Source: an uncultured Algibacter sp. | GTDB lineage: Bacteria > Bacteroidota > Bacteroidia > Flavobacteriales > Flavobacteriaceae | Direction: 5' to 3' | Assembly: GCA_947499935.1 (NCBI GenBank) | Contig: CANMQH010000018.1 | Span: forward strand, 1-64,000 | Length of the DNA: 64,000 nucleotides | Part shown: positions 1 through 7,524 of the stretch, one piece after another | Numbering within the stretch: the first letter of the stretch is position 1 | Layout of the letters: each line of letters opens with the position of its first letter | Notes under the pieces: generated by a model | Seen by the model: only the letters and a program-made list of their open reading frames with translations | Databases searched by the model: none | What the model was told of the DNA's origin: nothing | Translations under genes and position numbers: made by a program

Positions 1-27
1 ATAATAATTTGTTGCTATATTTGACAT

Positions 28-87
28 AGATATTGGGTTTGTTTCGCAACAATAAGATACTGAAATTCAGAATCTTACCCAATATCT
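28..87. repeat. Nested palindromic repeat cluster
   Basis: An 11-base arm AGATATTGGGT at 28-38 is repeated in inverted orientation at 77-87. Between them, at 53-77, lies a near-perfect 25-base palindrome with arms TAAGATACTGAA and TTCAGAATCTTA. A third short pair, GTTGC at 11-15 and GCAAC at 46-50, is also present. Nothing here codes for a recognisable protein. The cluster sits exactly where the adjacent glycosylase-like gene loses its C-terminus, so it may be a small mobile palindromic element or the scar of one. Similar TTCAGAATC hairpins are, from memory, dispersed in flavobacterial genomes. Confidence 0.5.
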
Positions 88-112
88 TTTTTTGTTTAAT
101 ATACCCAAATAA

Positions 113-523
113 TTACACCCAACGGGTTGTATCTATATTAGGGTATTCTTTTAAATACCTAATAATGTTTCTAAGTTTTATGTTTTTCATTCCTAAATCG
201 GATGCATCAACCTTATCTCGTTCGGCACTTTTTACAATATCGCAAACCCCTATTTTATGCTTTATTAAAAATGCTTTTCTTTCTGTAATAGCCTCTATAG
301 AGTTGTCGTATCGTAAGTTTAAATTATGAATTTTATCTATAAATAACCACAAGGAATTGTAATAACTTCCGTAACAAAAATTAACATCTTTTTCTAAAAG
401 TTTTCCTGTTGAAAAACGTGGTGGTGGTAGTGTACCAACAATCAATTTTATGGTATCTTCTTTAATAAATGGCTTGTATGGATGATTGTGTTTAAACATG
501 CTTTTCGCAAAATTACCAAACAA
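113..523 (-). pseudogene. Truncated uracil-DNA glycosylase family protein
   Basis: The 136-residue product begins like the Bacteroidetes uracil-DNA-glycosylase-like family, which is thought to excise mismatched or deaminated bases. The nucleotide-binding segment LIVGTLPPPRFS lies near residue 30, FCYGSYYNSLW near 50, and IGVCDIVKSAERDKVDASD near 90. From memory the family is about 190 residues, continuing past YPN with a strand followed by a TGGNS-like motif. Here the reading frame reaches YPNIDTTRWV and stops, so the last third of the fold is missing. The sequence beyond the stop is the palindromic cluster at 28-87, which suggests an insertion or rearrangement broke the gene. A short functional variant cannot be excluded, but loss of core strands makes a pseudogene more likely. 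Confidence 0.6.
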
Positions 524-558
524 ATTAAATTTTTGATCTATATTTTTTTTAAAAAAGT

Positions 559-588
559 TTTGTTATTGTAGAGATAGTGTTAATTTTG
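559..588 (+). promoter_or_regulatory. Promoter of the Rrf2-type regulator (TTTG-N18-TAATTTTG)
   Basis: TTTG at 559-562 and TAATTTTG at 581-588 match the Bacteroidetes -33 (TTTG) and -7 (TAnnTTTG) elements with an 18-base spacer. Transcription would start near position 594, about 26 bases before the regulator's start codon and inside the dyad at 588-614. Confidence 0.65.
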
Positions 589-614
589 TACTGTAACTTT
601 TTTTAATACAGTAC
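588..614 (+). promoter_or_regulatory. Candidate operator: GTACTGT-N13-ACAGTAC dyad
   Basis: A perfect 7-base inverted repeat, GTACTGT at 588-594 and ACAGTAC at 608-614, overlaps the end of the -7 box and the predicted transcription start. This position fits an autorepressor site. Rrf2 proteins bind dyads as dimers. The octamer ACTGTAAC inside it recurs before the next gene at 1047-1054. Confidence 0.5.
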
Positions 615-619
615 TTAAA

Positions 620-1030
620 TTGGTAAAAACTAAATTTTCTATATCCTTACATATCATGACTATTTTAGCCATGTATAAAGACGACTGGCATACCTCAACA
701 GACATAGCTAAGAGCTTAAACACCAATCCTGTTTTAGTAAGAAAAGAAATAGCTAACTTAAAAAAAGGTAACCTTATTGAAAGTAAAGAAGGAAAACATG
801 GTGGTATTCGTTTACTTAAAAATGCTAATAAAATATACCTTTCAGATATTTTTTTACTTGCTAAAGGAGATGAACATGTACTATCGCTATCCAATAATAC
901 ACCAGCCCCAACTTGTAGGGTAGGAAAACAAATTAATAAAAATTTGAAAGTAGTCTTAAAAAATATAGACAACTCTATCATAGAATCTTTAAAAGATCAA
1001 ACATTAGAAAGTTTTAAAAATCAATTTTAG
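620..1030 (+). CDS. Rrf2 family transcriptional regulator
   Basis: This is a 136-residue winged-helix DNA-binding protein. The N-terminus KTKFSISLHIMTILA and the recognition region NTNPVLVRKEIANLKKGNLI, followed by the wing GKHGGIRLLKN, are typical of Rrf2. The family's Fe-S ligands are three closely spaced cysteines. Only one Cys is present here (TCRVGK, near residue 99), so it probably does not carry a cluster and more resembles YwnA/HypR-type members, which respond to oxidants or electrophiles. The start is TTG at 620; no earlier in-frame ATG fits, and the promoter lies just upstream. It is followed by a hydrolase and a ruined YwnB-like oxidoreductase, a gene set this subgroup commonly controls. 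Autoregulation through the dyad at 588-614 is inferred. Confidence 0.85.
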   Translation: MVKTKFSISLHIMTILAMYKDDWHTSTDIAKSLNTNPVLVRKEIANLKKGNLIESKEGKHGGIRLLKNANKIYLSDIFLLAKGDEHVLSLSNNTPAPTCRVGKQINKNLKVVLKNIDNSIIESLKDQTLESFKNQF

Positions 1031-1046
1031 CTTTTTTTTAATCAAA

Positions 1047-1067
1047 ACTGTAACAATTATTATTACA
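1047..1067 (+). promoter_or_regulatory. Second candidate Rrf2 operator
   Basis: ACTGTAAC at 1047-1054 repeats the octamer found at 590-597. Together with TTACA at 1063-1067 it forms an imperfect dyad (TGTAA-N9-TTACA) just upstream of the hydrolase start. A shared site before both genes suggests common control. No TAnnTTTG box was found here, so the hydrolase may be read from the regulator's promoter. Confidence 0.35.
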
Positions 1068-1076
1068 ATATAAATT

Positions 1077-1928
1077 ATGAAAACAAGAAACAAACTAGTC
1101 ACGATTAATGGTTTAAACATTTTTTATAGAGAAGCAGGTAATCAAAATAAAGAAACCATTCTCTTATTACATGGTTTCCCATCATCGTCACACATGTACA
1201 GAGATATTATTGAGTCCTTATCAGACACCTACCACCTTATTGCACCAGATTATCCTGGTTTTGGTTTGAGTTCGGCACCAGCAATTTCTGAATTTGAATA
1301 TACATTTGATAATGTTACTCAAATTATGAATCAATTTATAGATGCTCTAAATCTAAAATCTGTTCACCTTTTAATGCAAGATTATGGAGGCCCAATTGGT
1401 TTTAGAATTGCCAATGAGAGACCAGAATTAATTAAAGGGTTAATCATACAAAATGCAAATGCTTATGTGGAAGGCTTAGGAGAATGGGCTCAAAAAATTG
1501 GTGGATTTGTGCATAATAAAGATATGGAAGGTTTAACCGCTTTTAAAAATCATTTGATGTCTTTAGAAGGTTTAAAAGAACAATATCTAGGAGGAACAGA
1601 AGATCCTTTAAAAGTAGATCCTGTTTCTTATTTAACTGATCTTGCTTTTTTAGACAGACCAGAAGCCAGAGCCATACAAACCGAAATGTTTAATAACTAC
1701 GGAAGTAATTTTCCTCAATATAAAACATGGCAAAACTACTTTAAAACACATCAACCTAAAACATTAGTTGTTTGGGGAGAAAACGACAAATTTTTCAGTA
1801 AAGCTGGAGGCGAAGCATATAGCAAAGATCTAAATAATATTGAAACGTATTTTTTTAACGGTGGGCATTTCTTACTTGAAGAATACACTACAGAAGTAGC
1901 AGAAAAAATTAAACAATTTATAAAATAA
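1077..1928 (+). CDS. Alpha/beta hydrolase with Asp nucleophile (haloalkane dehalogenase/epoxide hydrolase type)
   Basis: The 283-residue protein has the alpha/beta-hydrolase fold with oxyanion motif HGFP at residues 32-35. The nucleophile elbow MQDYGG places Asp102 where serine esterases have Ser. The acid is probably Asp237 in WGENDKFF and the base His264 in NGGHF. An Asp nucleophile in a QDYGG context is characteristic of haloalkane dehalogenases and soluble epoxide hydrolases, so esterase activity is less likely. The substrate cannot be told from sequence. It probably belongs to a regulon with the Rrf2 gene 46 bases upstream, and was followed by the now broken oxidoreductase. No signal peptide, so cytoplasmic. 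Confidence 0.85.
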   Translation: MKTRNKLVTINGLNIFYREAGNQNKETILLLHGFPSSSHMYRDIIESLSDTYHLIAPDYPGFGLSSAPAISEFEYTFDNVTQIMNQFIDALNLKSVHLLMQDYGGPIGFRIANERPELIKGLIIQNANAYVEGLGEWAQKIGGFVHNKDMEGLTAFKNHLMSLEGLKEQYLGGTEDPLKVDPVSYLTDLAFLDRPEARAIQTEMFNNYGSNFPQYKTWQNYFKTHQPKTLVVWGENDKFFSKAGGEAYSKDLNNIETYFFNGGHFLLEEYTTEVAEKIKQFIK

Positions 1929-1939
1929 ATAAAAATATT

Positions 1940-2578
1940 ATAAAAATTACAGTTTTAGGAGCAAATAGAAATATTGGAAGAAGCATCGCAAAGCAAGCCT
2001 CAAATAGGCGCATGAGTTAAACCTATTTCATCAAAACCTAAATCATTTTTTGATTTTGAACAAACAAATAAGGTACAAACACAACAAGTAGATATTTTTA
2101 ATGCAGAAGCTTTAGTCAATGCTTTGCAAAGAAACGATGTAGTAATTAGCGCTTACGCACCTCCACAGGATAATAATGATATTTTAGTTGAAGCATCAAA
2201 ATCATTAGTTCAAGCTGCAAGAAAATGCTAATACCAGATTAATTGCAGTTGGTGGTGCTGGAAGTTTAAAAATAACAGACAATTTGTTACTAATTAATGC
2301 TCCTGCATTTACAGAAGAACATAGGCTGTTGCAAAAGCACATTTAGATACTTTAGAGCAAGTTTATAGACCAGAAACTCAATTAAACTGGACTACGTATC
2401 GCCTTCGGCATATATTTTTGAAGGTGAAAGAACTAATACTTTTAAAATAGAAGAAGACTTTTTAATAGTTAATGAAAAAGGAGAAAGCTCTATTTCTATG
2501 GAAGATTTTGCAGTTGGAGTTTTAAATGACGTTGATGATGCAAAATTTGAAAAGAAACGTTTTGCCATAGGGTACTAA
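1940..2578 (+). pseudogene. Decayed NAD(P)-binding oxidoreductase (YwnB/NmrA-like)
   Basis: Reading across frames recovers one protein. It starts KITVLGANRNIGRSIAKQ (Rossmann GxxxxIG), continues QVDIFNAEALVNALQRND and VVISAYAPPQDNN, then TRLIAVGGAGSLKI, EEHR, AHLDTLEQVYRP, SPSAYIFEGERTNTF, and ends EKKRFAIGY followed by a stop. Frame changes are needed near 2007, 2226, 2320 and 2397. The expected initiator reads ATA at 1940. The family (BVR-B/YwnB, NAD(P)H-binding reductases) is usually a little over 200 residues, so the remnant covers nearly the whole gene. It lies directly after the hydrolase and was probably part of the Rrf2-controlled operon. Several scattered small indels argue for old decay rather than one sequencing error. 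Confidence 0.85.
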
Positions 2579-2653
2579 TACATTTTATTAATCTGTAGCA
2601 TTTTAATAATTCTTAATGCTACAAAAAGATAAACCATACTTTTACTCAAAGTT

Positions 2654-2693
2654 AATAACAAGACATCTCTACCCTACGAGATGTCTTGTTATT
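2654..2693. terminator. Bidirectional hairpin terminator
   Basis: AATAACAAGACATCTC at 2654-2669 pairs perfectly over 16 bases with its complement at 2678-2693 around an 8-base loop. It sits between a plus-strand operon remnant and a minus-strand gene that converge here. The U-runs on either side are weak, so termination relies on the long stem. Confidence 0.65.
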
Positions 2694-2783
2694 TATAACT
2701 TGGTCTGTATATATTAAGTGGCTTATATAAAACCTTAAAAATGAGTTCAGATTGATAAAAGTCTAGCGTTTAAGTTTCAAAAA

Positions 2784-3509
2784 TTAATTCAACGCTTTTA
2801 AAAGTTTATCAACTTCAAAAATAGTTGTTCTATAAAGACGTTTATTAGGTTTCGTCATATGGCTTGACTCTGTTTGTACATTTCTTAAAATTTCCTTGGC
2901 ATCTTCATTTTTATTAATATGTAATAAAAATTTTGCTAATATAAGTCGTTCTTCATAAAAGGAATATCTAATATCAATGTCTCGTAAGTTGGTTTCGGCA
3001 GCTTCAATATCCCCTACTTGCTCTAATGCAAGACCATATAAAAATTGTACTCTAGACTTTTTATATTCTGTATGGGTTTTAACGTTTTCGACATGCGTAA
3101 TAACATTATCCCAATTTTCGAGATGATAATATGCCTCTATAAGTTGTTTTGTTGCATAAAATGCGTTTTGCGAAGTATCTTCTAAAGCTTCTGTATAATG
3201 TAAAATAGCATTATTATAGTCTTTAATATCTAAAAAAGCATCTGCTAAATTAATTCTGTTTTGGTAAGTTTCTGCAAATTCTAGTTGCTTTTTTAAATCT
3301 GTAACTTTTTTTGTTGGATTAACAATATGTGCAATTTCGTTAGTTATTTTTTCTGCATCTCGTTTATTGTACACTTGAGTCACTAAATAAACAATAGACC
3401 CTAAAACAGGAATAAACATGATTAAAAAAGCCCAATAATATGAGTTTTGATTTTTATACATGTGATATATACAAAACCCTTGTAGCAAAACTATAGCATA
3501 GAAATACAT
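2784..3509 (-). CDS. PLDc_N-like membrane protein with TPR repeats
   Basis: The 241-residue protein starts with a hydrophobic helix at residues 1-16. A second segment around 25-45 (YYWAFLIMFIPVLGSIVYLV) resembles the phospholipase-D nuclease N-terminal (PLDc_N) membrane module. From about residue 75 to the end it is helical with tetratricopeptide-like units (RINLADAFLDIKDYNNAILHYTEAL; FLYGLALEQVGDIEAAETNL). No catalytic motif is visible, so it is probably a membrane-anchored scaffold. It lies 35 bases downstream of yaaA on the same strand and is probably cotranscribed. The specific function is unknown. Confidence 0.7.
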   Translation of the reverse strand: MYFYAIVLLQGFCIYHMYKNQNSYYWAFLIMFIPVLGSIVYLVTQVYNKRDAEKITNEIAHIVNPTKKVTDLKKQLEFAETYQNRINLADAFLDIKDYNNAILHYTEALEDTSQNAFYATKQLIEAYYHLENWDNVITHVENVKTHTEYKKSRVQFLYGLALEQVGDIEAAETNLRDIDIRYSFYEERLILAKFLLHINKNEDAKEILRNVQTESSHMTKPNKRLYRTTIFEVDKLLKALN

Positions 3510-3544
3510 AAAAATCCGATTTTAAAATGCAAATAACGGGCGAA

Positions 3545-4303
3545 TTATCTAATAAATACTAAGTCGTTATCTTTAGACATGGTTTCACTAAATCCATAAC
3601 CTTCGTAATTAAAACCTTTTATATCGTCTACGGTTTTGGCATTTTTATCTACAATGTAACGCGCCATAAGGCCACGAGCTGCTTTGGCATAAAATGAAAT
3701 AATTTTATACTCACCATTTTTAAAATCTTTAAAATTAGCGGTGACTACAGGTACTTTTAAGGCTTTTACATCTATAGCTTTAAAATACTCGTTACTTGCT
3801 AAGTTTAAAAAAAGCTCATCATCTGCCAACTCTTTATTTAAAGCTTTGGTAATGTCTTGCTTCCAAAATTCGTATAAGTTTTTATTTTTTCCAACAGGTA
3901 GTTTTGTACCCATCTCAAGACGGTATGGTTGTATTAAATCGGTTGGTTTTAATAGCCCATATAATCCAGATAAAATACGCACTGTATTTTTGAATGTTTC
4001 TATTTTGTCTTCAGGTATAGTATAAGCATCAAGACCTTTGTAAACATCGCCACTAAAAGTATATGCAGCTGGCCTTGCATTTGCTGAAGTAAATGGCAAT
4101 TCCCATGTTTGGTTACGCTCATAATTTAACTGTCCTAAAGCTTCGGAAATACTCATAAGCTCAGATAAATTTTTAGCCGATTTCTTTTTTAATAATGTAT
4201 TTAAACGCTCAGATTGTTTTAAAAACTGTGCTTCTGTATATTTTTTTATTGGCAAATCGCTTTCTAAATCAAGAGATTTCGCTGGTGATAATACTAACTT
4301 CAT
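3545..4303 (-). CDS. Peroxide stress protein YaaA
   Basis: This 252-residue protein has the length and motifs of the YaaA/UPF0246 family: N-terminal MKLVLSPAKSLD, FSGDVYKGLDA near residue 84, ILSGLYGLLKPTD near 112, and ISFYAKAARGLMARY near 203. In E. coli YaaA lowers intracellular iron during H2O2 stress and protects DNA from Fenton damage; it also binds DNA. The start is unambiguous because the family begins at this Met. A TAAATTTG promoter box lies 57 bases upstream and a palindromic hairpin sits in the 5' leader between the two. Confidence 0.93.
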   Translation of the reverse strand: MKLVLSPAKSLDLESDLPIKKYTEAQFLKQSERLNTLLKKKSAKNLSELMSISEALGQLNYERNQTWELPFTSANARPAAYTFSGDVYKGLDAYTIPEDKIETFKNTVRILSGLYGLLKPTDLIQPYRLEMGTKLPVGKNKNLYEFWKQDITKALNKELADDELFLNLASNEYFKAIDVKALKVPVVTANFKDFKNGEYKIISFYAKAARGLMARYIVDKNAKTVDDIKGFNYEGYGFSETMSKDNDLVFIR

Positions 4304-4321
4304 ATAAACATTTTCTTTTTC

Positions 4322-4341
4322 ATTTCCGCGAAAGCGGAAAT
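4322..4341. repeat. REP-like palindrome with GAAA loop
   Basis: ATTTCCGC at 4322-4329 and GCGGAAAT at 4334-4341 form an 8-base stem closed by GAAA, a GNRA-type tetraloop on the plus strand. GC-rich hairpins with a TTTCGC or GCGAAA core followed by ATCTCAT are, from memory, dispersed between genes in flavobacteria. This copy lies in the inferred yaaA leader. Confidence 0.5.
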
Positions 4342-4359
4342 CTCATATTTCTTTTCATT

Positions 4360-4367
4360 CAAATTTA
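4360..4367 (-). promoter_or_regulatory. -7 box (TAAATTTG) for yaaA
   Basis: The minus strand reads TAAATTTG, an exact TAnnTTTG match, 57 bases before the yaaA start codon. No good -33 TTG was found at the expected distance, so the assignment is tentative. Confidence 0.4.
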
Positions 4368-4741
4368 CAATTACTAATTTACTTTTTAAATTTAAGCTTA
4401 AAATTATTTGTGATGTGGTTATAAATGGAATTGATAGCGTTAGCTTACTTAATAAGTAATTCTAATTCTCTTTAATTTCATTAGAATTAATATCATGTTA
4501 ATCATTGTTGCTTTTTTGAGTTTAGAGATTTACCCGAAGAAAAAACAGAATAAAAATTTTAACAACTAGTATTCATATGGTAGTTTAGAATTATTATAAA
4601 TAATAATTTACTTACTCTTATTAATGATCTTTTTAAAAAGATATAGCCAAAAGCCTGACCCTTTTTCGGGGTAACTCCCAAAATATAAAAATCTATATTT
4701 TAATTTATAAGAGTCTTGCCATAACAGAAATGAAAATACTA
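4368..4741. other. Intergenic region without recognisable gene
   Basis: This AT-rich stretch separates the 3' end of the pseudouridine synthase gene from the yaaA promoter. The only structure seen is a 10-base inverted repeat, TAATTCTAAT at 4457-4466 with its complement at 4480-4489. No coding signal, RNA gene or repeat relic could be recognised. Confidence 0.5.
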
Positions 4742-5776
4742 TTACATCTCTTGATGTTTTGTATAACCACGCCACTTTTCTATACATTGCTGCATGTCAT
4801 CTGGTATTTCGGTATTAAACTGCATAAACTTACCCGTTTTAGGGTGTACAAAACCTAGTGTTTTAGCATGTAATGCTTGCCTTGGTAGTACTTTAAAGCA
4901 GTTATCTACAAATTGCTTGTATTTGGTAAAAGTCGTGCCTTTTAATATTTTTTCACCACCGTAACGAGCATCATTAAACAAGGTATGCCCAATGTGTTTC
5001 ATGTGTACACGAATTTGGTGGGTACGCCCTGTTTCTAACTTACAAGACACCAAAGTAACATAACCTAGGCGTTCAATAACTTTATAATGTGTAACGGCCG
5101 GTTTTCCTTTATCGGCTTCCTCATCAAGAAATACGGTGTTTTGTAATCGGTTTTTGGGATGCCTGCCTATATTACCCTCAATAGTACCTTGGTCTTCTTC
5201 TACATTTCCCCAAACAATAGCTATATACTCGCGTTCGCTGGTTTTATTAGCAAATTGAGCCGACAGATGTGCCATAGCCTCTTCGGTTTTTGCAACCACT
5301 AAAAGTCCGCTGGTATCTTTATCTATACGGTGTACTAGGCCTGGGCGTTCGCTAGAGTTATTTGGTAAATTATCAAACCTGTAAATTAAAGCGTTTATGA
5401 GCGTACCCGAATAGTTTCCGTGTCCAGGATGCACTACAATACCGGCTTCTTTATTAACCACCAAAAGCTCGTCATCCTCATATACGACATCTATATCTAT
5501 ATCTTCGCCTACCAATAAGTTCTCAAACGGTGGATGCGAAAATAAGACTCTAATTTTATCTAAGGGCTTTACTTTGTAGTTAGATTTTACAGGGATATCA
5601 TTTACATAGATACTACCATTTTTAGCGGCTGCCTGTATTTTATTTCGTGTTGCGTTTTCTACAAAATTCATTAAATACTTATCTATCCGTAAAGGTGTTT
5701 GCCCTTTATCTACGGTAAAAGCATGATGTTCGTATAAATCGTCTTCGTTTGGTAATTGCGGTGTGTAGTTATCCAT
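4742..5776 (-). CDS. RluA/RluD family 23S rRNA pseudouridine synthase
   Basis: The 344-residue enzyme has an N-terminal S4 RNA-binding domain at about residues 27-75 (LRIDKYLMNF; NGSIYVNDIPVK) and a pseudouridine synthase domain from about 100. The catalytic motif HRIDKDTSG places the nucleophilic Asp at residue 152. Architecture and length match RluD, which makes the pseudouridines of helix 69 in 23S rRNA. Site specificity cannot be proven here because Bacteroidetes carry several paralogues. The gene follows the PASTA protein gene with only 2 intervening bases, so the two are cotranscribed. Confidence 0.92.
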   Translation of the reverse strand: MDNYTPQLPNEDDLYEHHAFTVDKGQTPLRIDKYLMNFVENATRNKIQAAAKNGSIYVNDIPVKSNYKVKPLDKIRVLFSHPPFENLLVGEDIDIDVVYEDDELLVVNKEAGIVVHPGHGNYSGTLINALIYRFDNLPNNSSERPGLVHRIDKDTSGLLVVAKTEEAMAHLSAQFANKTSEREYIAIVWGNVEEDQGTIEGNIGRHPKNRLQNTVFLDEEADKGKPAVTHYKVIERLGYVTLVSCKLETGRTHQIRVHMKHIGHTLFNDARYGGEKILKGTTFTKYKQFVDNCFKVLPRQALHAKTLGFVHPKTGKFMQFNTEIPDDMQQCIEKWRGYTKHQEM

Positions 5777-5778
5777 AT

Positions 5779-6336
5779 TTATGGTCTCTTTCCATTACCA
5801 AGTATTAAATCTATAACAGAGGTTTTGGGTAATTTATCGCCAGCTTTAAGTGTTTGTCCTTTGTGAGTTAATTTAAGAACCATGTCTTTGGCAATATTAT
5901 CTATATAAGTGATTTTACCAACTTTAAACCCTAAGGCTTCTAATGTTGGTTTTACTTGTCTGTATGTTTTATCTATTAACCCCTGCGGGATATTCATCTT
6001 TCTGTAGCCAGATGGGTTTAATGTAATATAAATTTTCCTATCTTCCTTTACTTTTGTACCAGCTAATGGCTCTTGCTCTATAACCGAAAACTTAGGATAA
6101 TCAGGATTGTAGTTTGCAGAATCTTGTATTTTCATAACCAAGTTATTGTCTTCTAACTCAACTTGTACAACATTTATAGATTTTCCTTTTAAATTTGGAA
6201 CGGTTTCAAAATCGCCATGATTTGTTTTTATATCCAACCATTTCAATAAAATTAAGCAAAGTACAACCAATGCAGCTACTGCTAATAACATTTGTTTAAG
6301 AAATGTTTTACTTGTTAGAAATTTTATGATGCTCAT
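5779..6336 (-). CDS. Single-pass membrane protein with PASTA domains
   Basis: This 185-residue protein has a short cytoplasmic start, one membrane helix at about residues 13-33 (QMLLAVAALVVLCLILLKWL), then two PASTA-like domains. The first is about 39-107 (VPNLKGKSINVVQVELEDNN; EPLAGTKVKEDRKIYITLN). The second is about 114-183 (QGLIDKTYRQVKPTLEALGF). PASTA domains bind peptidoglycan-like ligands in kinases and penicillin-binding proteins, but no kinase or transpeptidase is attached here. It is the first gene of a two-gene operon with the pseudouridine synthase and divergent from ddl. Confidence 0.85.
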   Translation of the reverse strand: MSIIKFLTSKTFLKQMLLAVAALVVLCLILLKWLDIKTNHGDFETVPNLKGKSINVVQVELEDNNLVMKIQDSANYNPDYPKFSVIEQEPLAGTKVKEDRKIYITLNPSGYRKMNIPQGLIDKTYRQVKPTLEALGFKVGKITYIDNIAKDMVLKLTHKGQTLKAGDKLPKTSVIDLILGNGKRP

Positions 6337-6355
6337 GATAGAATTTTCGATTAGA

Positions 6356-6363
6356 CAAATATA
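6356..6363 (-). promoter_or_regulatory. -7 box (TATATTTG) for the PASTA/pseudouridine synthase operon
   Basis: The minus strand reads TATATTTG, an exact TAnnTTTG match 19 bases from the start codon, giving a leader of about a dozen bases. A TTG lies further upstream but with an overlong spacer of about 26 bases. Confidence 0.5.
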
Positions 6364-6511
6364 TAAAAACAGAACTGTTTTTTCTTTTGCAATATATATG
6401 ATATTTTAGCTTAGCTAATAATAACTTAAACAAAGTTGATTTTATTGTTGGTTATAGTCTGGTAACGAACAGTATGAGAGATTCCTATTATCTCTAAAAT
6501 AAAAATAATTA

Positions 6512-7486
6512 ATGAAAAAAAATATAGCTATTATAATGGGAGGGTATTCTAGTGAATACAAAATCTCATTAAACAGTGGACAGGTGGTTTATGAAACATT
6601 AGATACTACAAAATATAATGCTTACAGGATACATATTTTTAAAGCTAAGTGGGTTTATGTTGATGATAATGATATGGAATTCCCTGTTGATAAGAATGAT
6701 TTTTCTATTCTACTAAACCATGAGAAAATCACTTTTGATTGTGTGTTTAATGCCATTCATGGCTCTCCTGGAGAAGACGGGTTTATGCAAGGCTATTTTA
6801 AATTACTAAATATACCACAAACCAGCTGCGATATGTATCAAGCTGGTTTAACGTTTAACAAACGAGATTGCTTAAGTGTATTAAAACCTTATGGCATTAA
6901 AACTGCTGAGTCTTTTTACATTAACCTTGGTGATACTATTAATGAAGATGCCATAATTGCCAAAGTTGGTCTTCCTTGTTTTGTTAAAGCAAACAAAGCT
7001 GGCAGTAGTTTTGGCATTAGTAAAGTACACAAAAAAGAAGATTTACAACAAGCTATAAACATTGCTTTTAAAGAAGATGATGAAATTATAATTGAATCGT
7101 TTTTAGATGGTATTGAAGTATCTGTAGGTGTCATTACATTTAAAGGAAAAACTACCGTATTACCCATTACAGAAATTGTTAGTGAAAATGATTTTTTTGA
7201 TTACGAAGCCAAATATTTAGGTAAATCTCAAGAAATTACACCGGCTAGATTAACCAAAGCTCAAGAAGAAAAAGTAAGCACTTTAGCAAAAAACGTATAT
7301 GAGATTTTAAAAATGAAAGGCTTTTCTAGAAGTGAGTATATTTTTAAAGATGATGAACCTCATTTATTAGAAATAAACACCATACCGGGCTTAACTAGAG
7401 AAAGTATATTACCTCAACAAGCAGCAGCTGCTAACATAGCTTTATCTGTATTATTTGATAATGCTATTGAAGAAGCTTTAAAATAA
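6512..7486 (+). CDS. ddl: D-alanine--D-alanine ligase
   Basis: Ddl joins two D-Ala molecules using ATP to make the dipeptide of peptidoglycan stem peptides in the cytoplasm. The 324-residue protein shows the N-terminal GGYSSEYKIS, AIHGSPGEDG near residue 84, the ATP-grasp segment FVKANKAGSSFGISKV near 154-169, and the C-terminal metal/ATP site SRSEYIFKD with LLEINTIPG. All are standard for Ddl. It opens a plus-strand run with a zinc-ribbon gene and coaD, and is divergent from the PASTA gene. Its start is 175 bases from that gene, leaving room for two promoters. Confidence 0.96.
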   Translation: MKKNIAIIMGGYSSEYKISLNSGQVVYETLDTTKYNAYRIHIFKAKWVYVDDNDMEFPVDKNDFSILLNHEKITFDCVFNAIHGSPGEDGFMQGYFKLLNIPQTSCDMYQAGLTFNKRDCLSVLKPYGIKTAESFYINLGDTINEDAIIAKVGLPCFVKANKAGSSFGISKVHKKEDLQQAINIAFKEDDEIIIESFLDGIEVSVGVITFKGKTTVLPITEIVSENDFFDYEAKYLGKSQEITPARLTKAQEEKVSTLAKNVYEILKMKGFSRSEYIFKDDEPHLLEINTIPGLTRESILPQQAAAANIALSVLFDNAIEEALK

Positions 7487-7524
7487 ACTTAGTATATTGG
7501 AAAACTAATTAACACCAAAACTTC

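Noticed and set aside
33..329. Plus-strand open frame of 98 codons
   Set aside because: It is antisense to the conserved glycosylase-like protein and its product has no protein-like pattern.
4658..4680. ACCCTTTTTCGGGGT as a terminator
   Set aside because: Stem of only four to five pairs and no following T-run; the gene ending there is 60 bases away.
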